This document shows positions 42,853-54,073 of a DNA stretch of 64,000 nucleotides, piece after piece (within the stretch, counting starts at the first letter, position 1; the number at the start of each line of letters is the position of its first letter). Under the pieces are notes generated by a model. It did not search any database. It worked only from the letters and a program-made list of their open reading frames with translations, and was not told where the DNA came from. The position numbers were made by a program, and so were the translations under genes. The DNA comes from Actinopolyspora mzabensis (GTDB lineage Bacteria; Actinomycetota; Actinomycetes; Mycobacteriales; Pseudonocardiaceae), in the NCBI RefSeq assembly GCF_900101095.1, contig NZ_FNFM01000004.1:310001-374000 (forward strand), written 5' to 3'.

Positions 42853-43842
42853 GTGGGGCACAATGACAGCCGTGAGCTAGTGCCGCTCGAGTCGGATTTC
42901 GACGTCGTGTGGCGCGGATTCCGGCGTTCGCAGGTGCAGTTCTACATTCAGCAGACCGAGGCCGAGGTCCGGATGCTGACCGAGGATCGCGATTCCGCTC
43001 TCAGCCAGGTATCCGATCTCAATACCCAGCTCGAACAGGCACGTGCCGAGATCGATTCATTACGCAGGCAGCTGGACGACGTCTGCCGGACTCCCGTCGA
43101 GGAGAAGGCACTGGCGGATCGATTGCGTCGTATGGTCCAGCTGGCCAACGACGAGGCCGCCGAGATCATTTCCTCGGCTCGAGCGACCGCCGAGCACGAG
43201 TGGTCTCGTTCGGAGCAGGCCGCTTCCGAACTGCGTGCCAGGTACGAGCGGTTGGTCGCCGAGGCGGACGAATGGCGGCAACAGGCGCAGGACCAGCGGC
43301 AGCAGGCGCTGGAACAGACCAGCCGTGAGATCGAGCGAATGGCCGAGGAGGCCGAGCAACACCGTCGCAGGTTGGATCGGGAAGCCGAGCAGCGACGCAA
43401 CGAGATCGAGCGTGACTTCGAGATCTCGATGGCCGCACGCCGCCAGGAAGCCATGCGTGAACTGGCCGAGCGTGACTCCGCCAGCAGGCAGGAGGCCGAG
43501 CGGCGGATCAGTGAGGCCGCCGCCGAGGCGGAACGACGCACCAAACGTGCCAACGAGCAGGTCGAGGCGATGCGGGCACTGCGCCGCAACATGGCCGAGC
43601 AGGTCAGGGCGGGCCAGCATCTGCTCAGCGAGGCTGAGCCGTTCCTGGCGGCCTCGGTGACCGGAACCGAATCCGAGCAGGCCGACACCTACGTGCGGGA
43701 GACCGCCCGCGGCGAGGACTCGGACGAGATGCGGGACGAGCCGGTCGAACTGCCCAGGCAGCGGGCGGTCGAGCAGGCCGACGTGTCCGAGGACGAGAAC
43801 GTGTTGTCGGCCGCCTCCGGTGGGCAGCGTGAGGCGAACTGA
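42853..43842 (+). CDS. DivIVA-like coiled-coil protein
   Basis: A protein of about 329 residues, mostly a single long coiled coil rich in Glu, Arg, Gln and Ala (about 30-270), with a short N-terminal segment VVWRGFRRSQVQFYIQQTE resembling the DivIVA membrane-targeting and coiled-coil start, and an acidic disordered tail. Such proteins organise polar growth or form cytoskeletal filaments in actinomycetes; they are often misannotated as cellulose-binding. GTG 42853 (after GGGGTGAG) is preferred; ATG 42817 is the alternative. It stands alone with a terminator hairpin after it. Confidence 0.75.
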   Translation: MGHNDSRELVPLESDFDVVWRGFRRSQVQFYIQQTEAEVRMLTEDRDSALSQVSDLNTQLEQARAEIDSLRRQLDDVCRTPVEEKALADRLRRMVQLANDEAAEIISSARATAEHEWSRSEQAASELRARYERLVAEADEWRQQAQDQRQQALEQTSREIERMAEEAEQHRRRLDREAEQRRNEIERDFEISMAARRQEAMRELAERDSASRQEAERRISEAAAEAERRTKRANEQVEAMRALRRNMAEQVRAGQHLLSEAEPFLAASVTGTESEQADTYVRETARGEDSDEMRDEPVELPRQRAVEQADVSEDENVLSAASGGQREAN

Positions 43843-43937
43843 GACGTTCGCCCCTCCGGGCAGTACCGGGTGACTTCGGTGGCTCGTCCCGATTCGTCGG
43901 GTGTGAACCTCATGAGCAGACCGAGTCGGAGTGCGCG

Positions 43938-43971
43938 GTGCCCGCTTTCGGAGTGTTCCGAGAACGGGCAC
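43938..43971. terminator. Hairpin between convergent genes
   Basis: GTGCCCG (43938-43944) pairs with CGGGCAC (43965-43971), with an inner stem TTCGGA / TTCCGAGAA, between the DivIVA-like and SixA genes. Confidence 0.5.
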
Positions 43972-44105
43972 CGGGCATCCGTACTCATCCTCGTGGGAGA
44001 CAGGACGAAACGGGGCTCACCGTGTGTCGGTCGTGCCGGGGAGGCGAGTGTTCGTGCTGCCGGTGGCGTGGAAACTCCGGGGTCGCCGGCCCCGCGCTTG
44101 GGGAC

Positions 44106-44606
44106 TCAGAGCTGTTCCGGTGGGCGGGGGGTGGCGTGTGCCGCCAGCTCGGCCCATCCCGCGCCGGCCTCGGACCACGTGCCGGAGGTACGCAGCACCG
44201 CGACCCCCGAGGTCTTGAGCTCGATGCTCGTGCCGGTCAGCAGCGCGACCAGCTCCTCCAGGCCGGGATTGTGTGCTATCAACAGGGCGACCTGGTACTC
44301 GGCGGGGAGATCGTGCACCACCTCGAGCAGACCGGTGGTGTCCGCCCCGTACAATCGCGGGTCGTGCTCGAGCCGCGGGGAACCGGACAGCTCCGGGAGG
44401 AGTAGTTCCCCGGTCTGCCGTGCCCGCGTCGCCGTGGAGCAGCGTACGAGGTCGACAGCGGCCTCCTGCTCGCGCAGCCATTCCCCCGCGAGCGGAGCTT
44501 CGCGTCGCCCACGCGCGGCCAGCGGCCGATCGTGGTCTGCACCGGTGACCGTTCGGTCCGACTTCGCGTGCCGAACCACGACGAGTCCGCGTGATCGGTC
44601 TCGCAT
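44106..44606 (-). CDS. SixA-type histidine phosphatase
   Basis: A 166-residue protein of the histidine phosphatase (phosphoglycerate-mutase-like) superfamily. The catalytic His is in LVVVRHAKSDR (about 8-18), the second Arg in CSTATRARQT, and the proton donor region and second His in LLIAHNPGLEEL. The SixA branch removes phosphate from phospho-His proteins or small molecules. ATG 44606 follows GAGGAGGGG. The upstream region is filled with an 18-bp tandem repeat. Confidence 0.88.
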   Translation of the reverse strand: MRDRSRGLVVVRHAKSDRTVTGADHDRPLAARGRREAPLAGEWLREQEAAVDLVRCSTATRARQTGELLLPELSGSPRLEHDPRLYGADTTGLLEVVHDLPAEYQVALLIAHNPGLEELVALLTGTSIELKTSGVAVLRTSGTWSEAGAGWAELAAHATPRPPEQL

Positions 44607-44622
44607 CGCCCCTCCTCACCAG

Positions 44623-44712
44623 GGATCCACCACGGTCCAGGGATCCACCACGGTCCAGGGATCCACCACGGTCCAGGGATCCACCACGGTCCAGGGATCC
44701 ACCACGGTTCTG
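44623..44712. repeat. 18-bp tandem repeat, five copies
   Basis: GGATCCACCACGGTCCAG is repeated perfectly four times (44623-44694), and a fifth copy (44695-44712) differs in the last positions. It fills most of the 117 bp between the DUF2237 and SixA genes, ending 16 bp before the SixA start. Unit length is six codons, but the region lies between genes. It may alter expression by copy number. Confidence 0.9.
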
Positions 44713-44723
44713 TGCAGCCCCGT

Positions 44724-45116
44724 TCAGCTCAACGCACTCGGGTCGGCAGGGACGTCCACCCCGTGTTCGCGTAGTACGTCGAGGGAGACGACCTCGAGGG
44801 CACGTTCGTGTGTGGCCGCCAGTACCACCGGAGGCGCCACTCCCGCCTGGTGGGCCTCGAGCCAGCGGGAGGCGCAGACGCACCAGCGGTCCCCTGCCTG
44901 CAGGCCGGGGAAACCGAACTGGGGCAGCGCGGCCGTGAGATCGTTGCCCGACTCGCGTTGTTGCTCCAGGAACTCATTGGTGACCACCGCGCACACCGAG
45001 TGGTTTCCGGTGTCCTCCGGCCCCGAGGCACAGCAGCCGTCGCGGTGGAAACCGGTAAGCGGATCGGTGCCGCACTCTTCGAGAGGCTCGCCGAGGACGT
45101 TGCGCTCGTTGCTCAT
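44724..45116 (-). CDS. DUF2237 family protein
   Basis: A 130-residue small protein. It begins with the family signature NVLGEPLEECGTDPLTGFHRDGCC (about 5-28) and contains further conserved residues in HSVCAVVTNEFLE and GDRWCVCASRW; the several Cys suggest metal binding or disulfide formation. The family is widespread in bacteria and unassigned. ATG 45116 is the conserved start; the longer frame to 45263 adds unrelated sequence. Same strand as SixA. Confidence 0.85.
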   Translation of the reverse strand: MSNERNVLGEPLEECGTDPLTGFHRDGCCASGPEDTGNHSVCAVVTNEFLEQQRESGNDLTAALPQFGFPGLQAGDRWCVCASRWLEAHQAGVAPPVVLAATHERALEVVSLDVLREHGVDVPADPSALS

Positions 45117-45374
45117 ACCCCCAGCATGGCAGCCACCGCGACACGGATCACCGCCTGCTTCGACGGCCGCGGCGGAAGGTATAGGATCGATGGGGTGTGA
45201 TCCGGACCTCTGTTGTCGCGGTTCGGACGAGCTGATTCCGGCATTTCGGGACGATATCAACACGTTGTGTGACTTTTCGGTCCTCCGAGTACTACCTATG
45301 GGGCCAATCTAGGTAGTCGTGTACGTGTTTTCCGGTGGTTACGTGCACACTCAGTGCTGGGAGTCTGGGGACTC

Positions 45375-46814
45375 GTGAATACCCCCGGCCAACACAACCC
45401 CGAAGAAGAACCCCGTGAACCGGTCGGCTCTTCCGAGTCGGCAGACGCCACCGAGCGTCGAGCGAACCCGGAGCGGCCCTCGAACGCACCGGGTGCTTCC
45501 AACGGTGGGCAGCGTACCGCGCGTGGGACCGAACAGTTCGCGCGTGACGCCGCCTACCGGCTGCGACCCGTCGCGCGTCGAACCACGGATCGGATCGTCC
45601 GGTGGTTGCGGCAAGTGCTGGCCGCACTGGCGACGCTGACCCAACGTGTGGTGCGCCGGGCCGCTCCTTACGCGCGGCGCGCGCACGCGTGGCTGGTTTC
45701 CGCCATCGAGGGTGTGCAACGTCGAATCGATCCAGTCGCGCGGCGCGTGTGGCAGCGGCTCTCGCCGGTGATCGAACCGGTCCGGCAGCGGCTGGCCCCC
45801 ACGGCACGCAGGATTCGCGACGAGTTCCAACCCCGCGCTGCCAAACTGCGCGCGAGGCTGCCGGAGAGTTCGGGGCGCCACCGGGCGCAGCTGCGCAGCC
45901 GTTCGGTCCAGCTGACCGCGGCTGTGGCGGCGTTCGGCGTGCTGGCGATCCTCGTCGGCACGGCGGGCCCTGACACCGGCGAGCGGAGCACCCCGGCGGC
46001 CCACACGGTCGAGCTGCGTTCTCCCGATCAGGCGCAGTCCGACGGGTCGCAGTCCGACCAGGGCGGAACCGAACAGGACTCCAACTCGGGCCAGGACCAG
46101 GCCCAGGCGCGCGCCGAGAACCCCGACTCGGACAGCGCCCCCGAAGCCAAGAGTTCCCCGTCGGAATCCGCCGTCGACATTCCGCCGAACGCGCACGGCA
46201 TCGACGTTTCCAACCACAACGGTCCCATCCAGTGGAACAAGGTGGCCGCCTCCGGTGAGCACTACGCCTTCGTGCTGGCAACCGATGGCGGAAACTTCAC
46301 CAACCCGATGTTCGACCAGCAGTTCAACGGCGCCAAGAACGCCGGAATGCTCGCCGGTGCCTACCACTTCGGCAGGCCCACCGGCTCCGCTGTCGGCCAG
46401 GCGGATCGGTTGCTGAACACGGTGGGCTCGACCGACGACGGAAAGACCCTTCCGCCGGTGCTGGACCTGGAGGTCTCGCCCAACGGCGGCGGCTGCTACG
46501 GCAAGACGTCCGGCCAGCTGCACTCCTGGACCCAGAGCTTCCTCGACCGAGTGAAGTCCAAGACCGGCCAGGACGCCATCGTCTACGCCAGTCCCTCGTT
46601 CTGGAGCAGCTGCATGGCGGGTTCGCAGGCGTTCTCGGAAAACCCGCTGTGGTTGGCCTCCTACGGGGTCCCGCAGCCGAGCGTGTTCGGTGGCTGGGAC
46701 GCCTACTCCTTCTGGCAGTACACCAACAAGGGCAGCGTCCCCGGTATCACCGGCCCGGTGGACAGGAACCTGTTCCAGGGCAGCGGTTCCGACCTGCTCG
46801 AACTCACCCGGTGA
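45375..46814 (+). CDS. Membrane-anchored GH25 muramidase (lysozyme)
   Basis: A protein of about 479 residues. The N-terminal 175 residues are strongly basic with repeated RR motifs (such as ARRV, VARR and RLAPTARRI) and precede a single membrane helix (about 180-199, LTAAVAAFGVLAILVGTA). Then comes a Ser/Gln/Asp-rich linker (to about 270) and a GH25 barrel (about 272-470) with AHGIDVSNHNGPIQW and the catalytic PVLDLEVSPN. The enzyme would cleave peptidoglycan outside the cell while its basic tail stays inside. GTG 45375 is likely; GTG 45354 is possible. Confidence 0.85.
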   Translation: MNTPGQHNPEEEPREPVGSSESADATERRANPERPSNAPGASNGGQRTARGTEQFARDAAYRLRPVARRTTDRIVRWLRQVLAALATLTQRVVRRAAPYARRAHAWLVSAIEGVQRRIDPVARRVWQRLSPVIEPVRQRLAPTARRIRDEFQPRAAKLRARLPESSGRHRAQLRSRSVQLTAAVAAFGVLAILVGTAGPDTGERSTPAAHTVELRSPDQAQSDGSQSDQGGTEQDSNSGQDQAQARAENPDSDSAPEAKSSPSESAVDIPPNAHGIDVSNHNGPIQWNKVAASGEHYAFVLATDGGNFTNPMFDQQFNGAKNAGMLAGAYHFGRPTGSAVGQADRLLNTVGSTDDGKTLPPVLDLEVSPNGGGCYGKTSGQLHSWTQSFLDRVKSKTGQDAIVYASPSFWSSCMAGSQAFSENPLWLASYGVPQPSVFGGWDAYSFWQYTNKGSVPGITGPVDRNLFQGSGSDLLELTR

Positions 46815-46873
46815 GTACGACATCCGGTGAGCGACACCGTGCGGTCGACAACAGAACGATCGTGACGACAGCG

Positions 46874-46907
46874 CAGTAGCGACGACAGGGCAGTAGCGAC
46901 GACAGGG
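46874..46907. repeat. 17-bp tandem duplication
   Basis: CAGTAGCGACGACAGGG occurs twice in direct succession (46874-46890 and 46891-46907), reaching into the terminator stem. Confidence 0.8.
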
Positions 46908-46935
46908 GCGTCCACCCGGGTGGACGCCCCTGTTT
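46903..46935. terminator. Terminator of the muramidase gene
   Basis: A perfect 30-base palindrome (CAGGGGCGTCCACCC and its complement) followed by TTTCG, about 90 nt after the stop codon. Confidence 0.85.
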
Positions 46936-47146
46936 CGTGTTTCCGGGGGTGAAACCGGCCCTCGGCCCGGTCTTACGCTTTCCGGTGGCTCGCCTCCGCT
47001 TTGCGCAGCGGTTCCGATTCACACCGCCCGCTGTGGCCAGGAGGGTGATCGGGCCGAGTTACTACCGGGTAAGCTTATGCGGAGCCGGAACCGAAACATG
47101 TGTCAGCCTGCTCGTTCTGCGATGTTCCGGATGCGTGAGGTGAATC

Positions 47147-48385
47147 GTGCGAATTGCGCTGCTTTCCTATCGAAGCAAGCCGCACAGCGGCGGGCAGGGT
47201 ATCTATGTTCGCCACCTCAGCAGTGGACTCGCCGAACTCGGACACGAGGTCGAGGTCCTGTCGGGCCAGCCGTACCCGGAGCTGGACGAGGGAGTGCGGC
47301 TGACCCCGGTGCCCAGCCTCGATCTGTACCGGGAGTCCGACCCGTTCCGCACCCCGCACCCTCGGGAGCTGCGCGGCCCGCTCGACCTGGCCGAACTGGG
47401 GATCATGTGGTCGGCGGGCTTTCCCGAACCGTTGACCTTCAGCGTGCGCGCCGCACGGATACTGCGTTCCAGGGCGGGCGAGTTCGACGTGGTGCACGAC
47501 AACCAGTCCCTCGGTTACGGTCTGCTCAATTTGCGCCGTTCCGGGATTCCGCTGGTGGCCACCGTGCACCATCCCATCACCCATGATCGGCGTGTCGAAC
47601 TCGCAGCCGCCCGGGGATGGCGCAAACTCGGGGTTCGCCGCTGGTACGGCTTCCTTCGGATGCAGCGCCGGGTGGCTCGCCGGATACCGCGAGTGCTGAC
47701 CGTCTCGGAGTCCTCGGCAGAGGACATCGTGCGCGACTTCGCCGTGGACCGGGCGAACCTGCGGGTCGTGCCGCTCGGCGTGGACCCCGAGGTTTTCCGC
47801 CCACCCCATCGCCGCAGGGTTCCGGGGCGGATCGTGGCCATGGCCAGCGCGGATACCCCGATGAAGGGCATCGGCACGCTGCTGGAGGCCGTGGCGAAAC
47901 TGCGCACCGAGCGCGCCGTGGAACTGGTGCTGGTCGCCAAACCCACCAGGGGCGGACCCACCGAACGGCTGATCGAGGAACTGGCCATCGGCGATGTGGT
48001 CCGCACGGTCAGCGGACTCACCGACGAGCGGCTCGCCGAACTGTTCGGCTCCGCCGAGATCGCCTGCGTTCCGTCGCTGTACGAGGGTTTCTCGTTGCCG
48101 ACGGTGGAGGCCATGGCCTGCGGTACCCCGCTGGTCGCCAGCCGGGCGGGCGCGATTCCCGAAGTGGTGGGACCCGAGGGCACCACCGCCGAACTCGTAC
48201 CGCCCGGGGACGCGGAAGCACTCGCCGCCCGGTTGGGCACGTTGCTGGCCGATCCCAGCCGCAGGGCAGCGCTGGGCGAGGCGGGCAGACAGCGGGTTCT
48301 CACCCGCTACAGCTGGTCGTCGGTGGCCGCCGCCACGGTCGACTGCTACGCCGAGGCGATCGAAGCAAGCAGGAAAGGGCGGTGA
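47147..48385 (+). CDS. Glycosyltransferase family 4
   Basis: A 412-residue GT-B enzyme. The N-terminal Rossmann domain starts RIALLSYRSKPHSGGQGIYVRHL with the GGxG-type acceptor loop; the C-terminal donor domain has VAMASADTPMKGIGTLLEAV and the E-x7-E motif in PSLYEGFSLPTVEAMACGTPLV. It transfers a sugar from a nucleotide donor with retention; acceptor unknown, probably a lipid or small molecule. GTG 47147 follows GAGGTGA. First gene of a tight operon with a methyltransferase (4 nt apart) and a toroid protein. Confidence 0.88.
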   Translation: MRIALLSYRSKPHSGGQGIYVRHLSSGLAELGHEVEVLSGQPYPELDEGVRLTPVPSLDLYRESDPFRTPHPRELRGPLDLAELGIMWSAGFPEPLTFSVRAARILRSRAGEFDVVHDNQSLGYGLLNLRRSGIPLVATVHHPITHDRRVELAAARGWRKLGVRRWYGFLRMQRRVARRIPRVLTVSESSAEDIVRDFAVDRANLRVVPLGVDPEVFRPPHRRRVPGRIVAMASADTPMKGIGTLLEAVAKLRTERAVELVLVAKPTRGGPTERLIEELAIGDVVRTVSGLTDERLAELFGSAEIACVPSLYEGFSLPTVEAMACGTPLVASRAGAIPEVVGPEGTTAELVPPGDAEALAARLGTLLADPSRRAALGEAGRQRVLTRYSWSSVAAATVDCYAEAIEASRKGR

Positions 48386-48389
48386 AGCG

Positions 48390-49104
48390 TTGCTGACGGT
48401 GGATTTCGACACGCTCGGAGTGCGAGCGGGCCAGCGAGTGCTGGATCTGGGGTGTGGTGCCGGTCGGCACGCGTTCGAACTCTATCGGCGTGGGTTGGAC
48501 GTGGTTGCCTTCGACCACAACGAATCCGATCTGGCCGACGTGGCCGCCATGTTCGGCGCCATGGAACAGGCGGGCGAGGTTCCCGCCACGGGGGCTGCCA
48601 CCACGGTGCAGGGCGACGCGCTCGACTTGCCGTTTCCGGACGAGTCCTTCGATCACGTCATCGCCTCGGAGATCCTCGAACACATTCCCGAGGACGACAA
48701 GGCGATGCACGAGCTGGTGCGGGTCCTCAAACCGGGTGGGCGTGTCTCCGTCACCGTTCCCAGCAGGTTTCCGGAACGGATCTGTTGGGCGCTCTCCGAG
48801 GAGTACCACCGCGTCGAGGGCGGCCACGTCCGTATCTACGAGCGACGGCAGTTGTTCGGCAGGCTGCGCTCGGCCGGGCTGCGGCCGGTTCACCACCACT
48901 ACGCCCACGCGCTGCACTCGCCGTACTGGTGGCTGAAGTGCGCGGTGGGGGTCGAGCGCGATCATCCGCTCACGCGATTGTACCACCGGATGCTGGTGTG
49001 GGACATGCTCCGGGCACCGTGGTTGACCCGGAGCCTGGAGCACGTTCTCAATCCGGTGCTGGGCAAGAGCATCGTCACCTACCTCTACAAGCCCGGGGTG
49101 ACAA

Positions 49105-49112
<8 letters not shown>
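48390..49112 (+). CDS. Class I SAM-dependent methyltransferase
   Basis: A protein of about 240 residues. Motif I VLDLGCGAGRHAFELY lies near residue 17 and the post-strand acidic residue in VVAFDHNE; motif IV is FDHVIASEILEHI. It belongs to the Methyltransf_11 type. The start is probably TTG 48390, 4 nt after the glycosyltransferase stop, although GTG 48399 is possible. The TTG start and coupling suggest low, coordinated expression. Substrate is probably the product of the neighbouring glycosyltransferase pathway. Confidence 0.82.
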
Positions 49113-51639
<2,527 letters not shown>

Positions 51640-51641
51640 CC

Positions 51642-51670
51642 TCGGCCGTGTTCGGTGCTCACACGGCCGA
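51642..51670 (+). terminator. Hairpin terminator after the GNAT gene
   Basis: TCGGCCGTGT (51642-51651) pairs with ACACGGCCGA (51661-51670) around a 9-nt loop, 3 nt after the stop codon. Confidence 0.75.
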
Positions 51671-52303
51671 ATCACGTGTTTCCGCCCGTTTCCGGCGGCG
51701 GTCCCTCGTATTGTTCTCGGTGGCGGCGGGCAATTCGGTGCGGTTTCCCGTTGGAAGGTAAAAATTCGGTTGTAGTACGGTTCGTGGTGAGCCTGCCGCT
51801 AATGCGGTCGTCCCGTTCATCCCACGTTGCGCTCCACCGGTGGAATCGTTCGCAGGTGGACCGTTCGCTCTCGGTTAGGTTTTTTGTTCCTCCGGTGCGC
51901 GATGCCGTCGAGAGGTCCGGTTTCGCGTGGAGCCGCGGGACGGCCGTGTCCGGGAGGGGGCACGTGGTTCCCCCACCGTAATCGGGTTCCGTGTCTTCGT
52001 GCGCTCCATGGCAGCCTGGTATGGCCAGTGGGGTGGGGCTCCCGAGTCCGTTGGTCCGACGGCGAAAGTGCGGCGATTCCGCCGCTGTCGTGGTCTTCGC
52101 TGTGATTGTCAGACGCGTGACAAGAAGATCGTCCGTCATGCGCAGGGGAATGCGTGTTGTTTCTGTTCTCGTGTTTGGTGTGTTTGCTCTTCTTGACACC
52201 ATCCGGGTCGCGTGAAAAATTCTCCCCATTGCTGGACCCGATAGTTCGTGCTTTTCGTTTCGTTCTCGGTATTCGTGTTTCGCTCCCGGCGTGGGAAGGT
52301 GTT
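51671..52303 (+). promoter_or_regulatory. Long upstream region of the FAAL-PKS-AccD operon
   Basis: About 630 bp, T-richer than its surroundings, with no gene I can support. It holds the palindrome TTGTCA-n6-TGACAA (52106-52123) and a TTGACA box (52193-52198) with only a weak A-rich -10 candidate (52215-52220). The 106-nt T-rich leader after it ends in GGAAGGTG before ATG 52304. Length and composition suggest controlled expression of the operon. Confidence 0.5.
52106..52123. promoter_or_regulatory. Palindromic operator candidate upstream of the lipid synthase operon
   Basis: TTGTCAGACGCGTGACAA has perfect 6-bp arms around a 6-bp centre, 180 bp before the FAAL start and about 70 bp upstream of the TTGACA box. 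A regulator is not identified; the PucR-type protein at the operon's end is one candidate. Confidence 0.5.
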
Positions 52304-54073
52304 ATGGAATTTACGGCCGCGGGACCGGCGCCGCACGACGGTGGGACGACCCTGACCGGGTATCTGGACCGCTCCGTGGCGGAGCGTCCGGATGCCGTCG
52401 CGATCACCTTCGTCGACTACGAGGCGAGCAAGGACGGTCTCACCACTTCGTTGACGATCTCCGAGCTGCATCGTCGTGTGCACGCGGTGGCGGCCTGGGC
52501 GGCACACCGTTGCGATCCGGGAGAACGGGTGGCGATCCTGGCTCCGCAGGGAATCGAGTACGTCATCGGTTTCCTGGGGGCCGTTCGGGCCGGTGCCGTC
52601 GCGGTACCGCTGTTCCACCCGGACATGCCCGGGCAGGAGGGCAGGCTCGACGCCGTACTCGACGACTGCGAACCGGCGTGCGTACTGACCACGAAGGACG
52701 CGTTCGACCGGGTGCGGGAGGTGATCCGGCAGCGCGGGGCCCGCGCGCCGCGGGAGTGCCTGGCCGTCGACACCCTCCAGGAGGAGTGGTCGGCCGAGCC
52801 GCTTTCGCCGCCCGCCGCGCCGGACGATGTCGCCTACCTGCAGTACACCTCCGGTTCCACTCGGGTACCCGCCGGTGTGCGGATCACCCACGCCAATGTG
52901 GTCGCCAACGCGCGACAGGCCCTGTCCGCCTACTTCGGCGAGCGGGTCGAGGGCGGAGCCACCGTCAGTTGGCTACCGCTGTTCCACGACATGGGGCTGG
53001 TGCTTTCGGTGGCCGCCCCCGTGGTGGGCGGCATCAAGTCCGTCCTGCTGGATCCCGCGGCTTTCCTGCAGCAGCCGGGACGCTGGTTGCGCCAGCTCGC
53101 GGCGAACCCGCGCTGCATCACCGCCGCTCCGAACTTCGCCTTCGACTACACCGCGGCCAGGGTGACCGACCGGGAGAAGGCGTGGACGAGGTTGGACCGG
53201 GTGGTCGCGATGATCAATGGCAGCGAGCCCGTGCTGCCGTGGACCGTGGAGCGCTTCAACCGGGCGTTCGAGTCCTGTGGCCTGCGGCCGGAGGTTCACC
53301 GTTGTTCGTTCGGGCTGGCGGAGGCGACCGTGTTCGTCGCCACCAGCCCGGCCGGGACCGTCCCCCGGAGCGTTCGGTTCGACCGGGACGCCCTCGGCAC
53401 GGGGACAGCGGTGACGGCGGACGACGGGACCCCGTCGAGCACGTTGGTCTCCTGTGGCAGCCCGCTCGGGCAGCGGGTTGCCATCGTCGATCCCCAGTCC
53501 CATCGTCCGCTCCCGGACGCGTCCGTGGGGGAGATCTGGGTGAACGGCCCCAACATCGGGCAGGGCTATTGGAACTGGGACGGTGCCGCCTCCGCCGAGG
53601 TTTTCCGAGCTCGGTTGCACGAACCGGGTGAGTTACCGGAAATCGGCTGGCTGCGCACCGGTGATCTCGGGGTTCGTTACGACGGTGAGCTGTTCGTGAC
53701 GGGCAGGATCAAGGATCTGATCATTCTGGACGGTCGCAACCACTATCCGCAGGACCTGGAACAGACCGTGGAACAGCGGTCCGAGGTGCGCAAGCACCAC
53801 ACCGCGGCGTTCTCCGTCAGCGTCGACGGCACCGAACGAGTGGTGATAGCCGCCGAGTACTCCCGCTCGCTCCCACCCGAACGACGGTTCCCCTCGGAAA
53901 CCGAAGTGGCCCTGCGCAAGGACATCGCCGGTGCCCACGGCGTGAGCCTGCACGAGCTGCTGCTGCTCGAACCGGACACCGTCCCCCACACGTCCAGCGG
54001 CAAGGTGGCGCGCCGCGACTGCAGGCGGCGTTACCTCGATGGTGAACTGAGCTCGGAGAAGGCCCATGACTGA
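52304..54073 (+). CDS. Fatty acyl-AMP ligase (FadD32-like)
   Basis: A 589-residue adenylating enzyme that activates a fatty acid as acyl-AMP and loads it onto the carrier domain of the following PKS. Motifs: A3 YLQYTSGSTRVPAGV (about 183-197), SWLPLFHDMGLV (FAAL-type A4), A5 SFGLAEATVFV, A7 WLRTGDLGVRYDGELFVTGR, and A10 SSGKVARRDC. The spacing LIILDGRNHYPQDLE and the extra loop before A8 are those of the FAAL, not CoA-ligase, branch. ATG 52304 follows GGAAGGTG. Its stop overlaps the PKS start by 8 nt, as in fadD32-pks13. Confidence 0.92.
   Translation: MEFTAAGPAPHDGGTTLTGYLDRSVAERPDAVAITFVDYEASKDGLTTSLTISELHRRVHAVAAWAAHRCDPGERVAILAPQGIEYVIGFLGAVRAGAVAVPLFHPDMPGQEGRLDAVLDDCEPACVLTTKDAFDRVREVIRQRGARAPRECLAVDTLQEEWSAEPLSPPAAPDDVAYLQYTSGSTRVPAGVRITHANVVANARQALSAYFGERVEGGATVSWLPLFHDMGLVLSVAAPVVGGIKSVLLDPAAFLQQPGRWLRQLAANPRCITAAPNFAFDYTAARVTDREKAWTRLDRVVAMINGSEPVLPWTVERFNRAFESCGLRPEVHRCSFGLAEATVFVATSPAGTVPRSVRFDRDALGTGTAVTADDGTPSSTLVSCGSPLGQRVAIVDPQSHRPLPDASVGEIWVNGPNIGQGYWNWDGAASAEVFRARLHEPGELPEIGWLRTGDLGVRYDGELFVTGRIKDLIILDGRNHYPQDLEQTVEQRSEVRKHHTAAFSVSVDGTERVVIAAEYSRSLPPERRFPSETEVALRKDIAGAHGVSLHELLLLEPDTVPHTSSGKVARRDCRRRYLDGELSSEKAHD

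Larger units (their letters stand above)
46815..47146. other. Intergenic region with repeat and terminator
   Basis: 332 bp between the muramidase and glycosyltransferase genes. It holds the tandem repeat at 46874-46907 and the terminator at 46903. The remainder must hold the promoter of the glycosyltransferase operon, but no clear boxes are seen. Confidence 0.5.

Noticed and set aside
44623-44712. Possible CRISPR array or coding repeat
   Set aside because: Units are 18 bp in direct succession without spacers, no cas genes, and they lie between two annotated genes, so a simple tandem repeat.
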